Shown one piece after another: positions 61,767-64,000 of a stretch of DNA of 64,000 nt. Origin of the DNA: Leptospira venezuelensis (GTDB lineage Bacteria; Spirochaetota; Leptospiria; Leptospirales; Leptospiraceae). A model generated the notes under the pieces. It did no database searches. It saw nothing but the letters and a program-made list of their open reading frames with translations, and was not told the origin of the DNA. The stretch is taken from positions 620,001 through 684,000 of the forward strand of contig NZ_NETS01000011.1 in assembly GCF_002150035.1 (NCBI RefSeq). Direction: 5' to 3'. The position numbers and the translations under genes were made by a program. Within the stretch, counting starts at the first letter, position 1. The number at the start of each line of letters is the position of its first letter.

Positions 61767-62428
61767 TTAGATTCTCCTAATAGACGGTTCAGCTGTTCCA
61801 AAATATATCTTTGCTTTTCTTCTTCCGAAAGTTCCGCCTTAACGGTTACAGTTCCATCTGGGTTATTGATCGTTTTTAAAGTAATAGGAGGTTGTAGATT
61901 CTTAGGCTCAATTCTGCCAGTAAACTGGATTTGCAAATCAGCGATACGATCCGCATCCACAGAATTATCTTTCGCGATAAATTCAGGGGACAATCTTCCT
62001 GTTAAAAGAACTTGAGAAGGTTCTCCATTATAAGTAGAAGAACGTTGTCCCTGTAAAGTTAAAAGTCCGGTATTTGCATCTATCGCTGTTACAACAGCAG
62101 TTAGATTTCCTTTTAGTTTTCCTAAGGATTTAATCTTACCTTTATTCTTTCTAACGATAGTGCGGTCTGTATTATAAGCGGGATTATCAGGGATCACTTT
62201 TTTATCAGGCACAGCCTTGATCGTGATATTTTCATCCGCAGTGGATTCGATCTCGAACTCCGCAGTAAAACCTTCTTTCAATTTTACGAATATAGCGGTT
62301 CCCACTTTCAGATTTTGGCTTCTGGAGTAAGGATTTTTATCCTGCCATTGGGAAAGATCCTGAGCGAATAGAGCGATCATTCCGGATAAAAAGAGAAGTG
62401 GAAGTATAAATTTCAAAATACGGATCAT
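61763..62428 (-). CDS. flgH: Flagellar L-ring protein FlgH
   Basis: A 221-aa protein with a signal peptide (about 1-22). It matches FlgH by the core segment TAVVTAIDANTGLLTLQGQR, the GRLSPEFI...NSVDADRIADLQIQFTGR block and its place between flgA and flgI. No lipobox cysteine is present, unlike enteric FlgH. Overlaps flgI by 4 nt. Confidence 0.88.
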   Translation of the reverse strand: MIRILKFILPLLFLSGMIALFAQDLSQWQDKNPYSRSQNLKVGTAIFVKLKEGFTAEFEIESTADENITIKAVPDKKVIPDNPAYNTDRTIVRKNKGKIKSLGKLKGNLTAVVTAIDANTGLLTLQGQRSSTYNGEPSQVLLTGRLSPEFIAKDNSVDADRIADLQIQFTGRIEPKNLQPPITLKTINNPDGTVTVKAELSEEEKQRYILEQLNRLLGESK

Positions 62429-62429
62429 A

Positions 62430-63338
62430 TCAATTCTCTAAAAGGACTGTGCCCTTCTCCACTACTCTTGCAGAAATTTTCCCCTCTTTGGAATGAGAAG
62501 AAACATCCACGATCTCTCCAATATTACCGGAACTTAATGCTTTTGTCTTAGATTTTACGACCAGGTTTCCCTTGGTATAAACAAGGTTTACATCCCCGCC
62601 TCTCTGTACATCGAATAAGAACCTGAATTGTTTTTTGCGGAGAAGTTCCCCTGGTTGCAGATCTTTCAATGCAGTAGAACCAATATCCTTGCCGGAAATT
62701 CCATCTGTGAAAGATTCTTCCATATAGACAGTTCTTTCTTCCAGATCGTCTGCCTGTAGTTTTTGTCCCTTGCGGATCTCTTTTTTGGCAAAGAGAGCGT
62801 TCGTTCTTCTTTCCAATTTAAATTTGATCCTTTGAGTATGGACCTTTCTGCTCTCGAAATAGAAATCCAAAGATGCAACAATCTGCCCTGGATGAATCAC
62901 TTGTGGAAGTCCTGCCCATTTCAGTTCCACACCTTGGCTTGGAACTAACCTTTCTCCGCTCAAATAGGAGATTTTGAAATCTCCTTCTTTATCTTGAGGA
63001 AGTTTAGATACTTCTTTTTTAAGACTTTCTTCCAAGTCTTCTGGATCCAATTCTGAATCCAAAGGCAAAACTAAAGTTTCCTTTCCAGAAACTGGGATTC
63101 CCGCTAAGACTTCTTTTAAATATTCAGGACGAATGACTGTTGGTGCATTTAGATTTCTTAATACAACCTTGTCTTTCATTCCGTCTGGAAGTTTTGCGAT
63201 CTCGGATAATAAAACTTCTTTCTTTTGGGTTAAAAGTTTTCCGCGAAGATATACCGCTTCCATTCCTTCTATCTTTCCCACACCAGACACAAATAGACCG
63301 GTTAAGATATAGAACGAAATATAAAAGCGGAAACTCAT
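62430..63338 (-). CDS. flgA: Flagellar P-ring assembly chaperone FlgA
   Basis: A 302-aa secreted protein. The C-terminal SAF-type domain includes LFAKKEIRKGQKLQADDLEE and GSTALKDLQPGELLRKKQ, typical of FlgA, and the GDVNLVYTKGNLVVKSKTKA ending segment. The N-terminal 150 residues are longer than enteric FlgA. It helps FlgI form the P ring. One nt separates its stop from the flgH start. Confidence 0.9.
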   Translation of the reverse strand: MSFRFYISFYILTGLFVSGVGKIEGMEAVYLRGKLLTQKKEVLLSEIAKLPDGMKDKVVLRNLNAPTVIRPEYLKEVLAGIPVSGKETLVLPLDSELDPEDLEESLKKEVSKLPQDKEGDFKISYLSGERLVPSQGVELKWAGLPQVIHPGQIVASLDFYFESRKVHTQRIKFKLERRTNALFAKKEIRKGQKLQADDLEERTVYMEESFTDGISGKDIGSTALKDLQPGELLRKKQFRFLFDVQRGGDVNLVYTKGNLVVKSKTKALSSGNIGEIVDVSSHSKEGKISARVVEKGTVLLEN

Positions 63339-63343
63339 ATTAA

Positions 63344-64000
63344 TTAACGTTTCAGTCCGATCGCAGTAGATAACATGTTATCAGAAGTTTGGATAGCTTT
63401 GGAGTTAGATTCATAAGCTCTTTGAGCCACGATCATATTCACCATCTCTTCCACGATTTTCACGTTAGACATCTCTAAGAATCCTTGCAGAACATTCCCA
63501 AATCCTTCCATACCTGGAGTTCCAGGGATTTCAGGGCCAGAAGCAACAGTCTCTTGGAATAAGTTTTTACCTATCGCTTGGAGACCAGCAGGGTTCACGA
63601 AACGATACAATTCCACCTGACCTATCACAGTAGGACGGATATCTGCTCCGATCTTTACAGTAACTTCTCCTTGTTCGGAGATCATCAAAGTGTTTAGGAT
63701 CGCTCCCTCTGGAAGAATAAGAGGAGGTTCCAACAAATAACCGTTAGATGTTACTACTTGTTGGTTAGAATCAATCTTATAAGAACCGTCACGAGTGAAT
63801 GCAAAACTTCCGTCAGGCATTTGGATCTTGAAAAATCCCATCTCGCTTGTGATCGCAAGGTCCAACTTATTACCGGTTGCTTGGAAAGAACCGATCTCGA
63901 ATAATTTCTGAGAAGCAGCTGCCCTCACCCCGTGACCCACATTCACACCTGTAGGAATTTCGCTCACGGAGGTAGCAGGAGTTCCTGCCAAAACCATATG
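63344..64000 (-). CDS. flgG: Distal rod protein FlgG, N-terminus outside window
   Basis: 218 codons of a minus-strand gene that stays open to the window edge. Visible hallmarks: VNVGHGVRAAASQKLFEIGS, DLAITSEMGFFKIQMPDGSF (rod/hook fold), and C-terminal LEMSNVKIVEEMVNMIVAQR with YESNSKAIQTSDNMLSTAIG. The first 40 or so residues are missing. The internal Met at 63997 is not the real start. Leads the flgGAHIJ operon as seen here. Confidence 0.95.
   Translation of the reverse strand, partial: HMVLAGTPATSVSEIPTGVNVGHGVRAAASQKLFEIGSFQATGNKLDLAITSEMGFFKIQMPDGSFAFTRDGSYKIDSNQQVVTSNGYLLEPPLILPEGAILNTLMISEQGEVTVKIGADIRPTVIGQVELYRFVNPAGLQAIGKNLFQETVASGPEIPGTPGMEGFGNVLQGFLEMSNVKIVEEMVNMIVAQRAYESNSKAIQTSDNMLSTAIGLKR

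Noticed and set aside
1..64000. CRISPR array, tRNA or rRNA genes
   Set aside because: No regularly spaced repeats, no cloverleaf-like sequences with TTCGANNC arms and no rRNA-like stretches were found on reading.

Overview
The window looks like a spirochaete chromosome of the genus Leptospira. The basis is an AT-rich genome, the flagellar order flgG-flgA-flgH-flgI-flgJ (L- and P-ring genes are kept in Leptospira), a second flgG-type gene elsewhere, many short secreted or lipid-modified proteins with C-terminal lipobox cysteines, and Leptospira-style IS elements. The genus call rests on recognition, not on a database search.

Left end (1-11.4 kb): a truncated lipoprotein gene and an orphan secreted protein, then a heavy-metal efflux block. 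It holds a CadA/ZntA-type P1B ATPase, a CzcA-type RND pump, a CzcC/TolC-like outer-membrane factor, two small Cys/His-bearing envelope proteins, a lipoprotein and a His/Met-rich outer-membrane protein. No periplasmic adaptor (CzcB) is present. Near-identical 24-nt direct repeats (1398-1421, 11393-11416) bracket the block. An IS with 18-bp terminal inverted repeats and a transposase broken by one in-frame TAA follows (11468-12898).

Accessory island (12.9-48.1 kb). (a) A compact eight-gene minus-strand operon (19000 down to 12959) encodes a metallo-beta-lactamase-fold protein, a fused E2-E1 ubiquitin-type ligase, a JAB/JAMM isopeptidase, a four-helix membrane protein, an NCQHF LRAT/papain-like protein with a C-terminal hydrophobic tail, a zinc ribbon, a GIY-YIG-like protein and a two-helix membrane protein. 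A divergent XRE repressor plus ImmA/IrrE protease pair and a perfect 12-3-12 palindrome sit at its promoter. It has no CD-NTase and no visible ubiquitin-like protein. (b) A trypsin-like protease gene lies upstream of a 1418-aa NACHT/STAND-type ATPase with a C-terminal PD-(D/E)XK-like nuclease. (c) A mobile replicon-like segment (25.5-37.4 kb) has a minimal tyrosine recombinase and its decayed paralogue, two long related hypothetical proteins, a rolling-circle/phage-type Rep, a plasmid-type helicase and a DUF932 protein. (d) A HEPN protein, lipoproteins and an XRE gene with a broken second copy follow. (e) A single-chain restriction-modification enzyme faces a RloC/PrrC-like ATPase with a putative anticodon-nuclease domain. 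(f) An IS1595-like transposase gene abuts the chromosomal flgG copy.

Right end (48.1-64 kb) looks like core genome: flgG-type gene; a GC-rich repeat-bearing spacer; an overlapping four-gene operon (ATP-grasp enzyme, two SAM methyltransferases, a YihY-type membrane protein carrying an inserted BNR-like domain); an aromatic-ring degradation operon (FAD hydroxylase, extradiol-type VOC dioxygenase, FAH-family hydrolase, SDR) with a divergent TetR gene and palindromic operator; and the flgJ-I-H-A-G rod/ring operon running off the window.

The island reads as a layered anti-phage/anti-plasmid region. The most unusual unit is the E2-E1/JAB/MBL operon, because its conjugation target and effector are not among known CBASS components.
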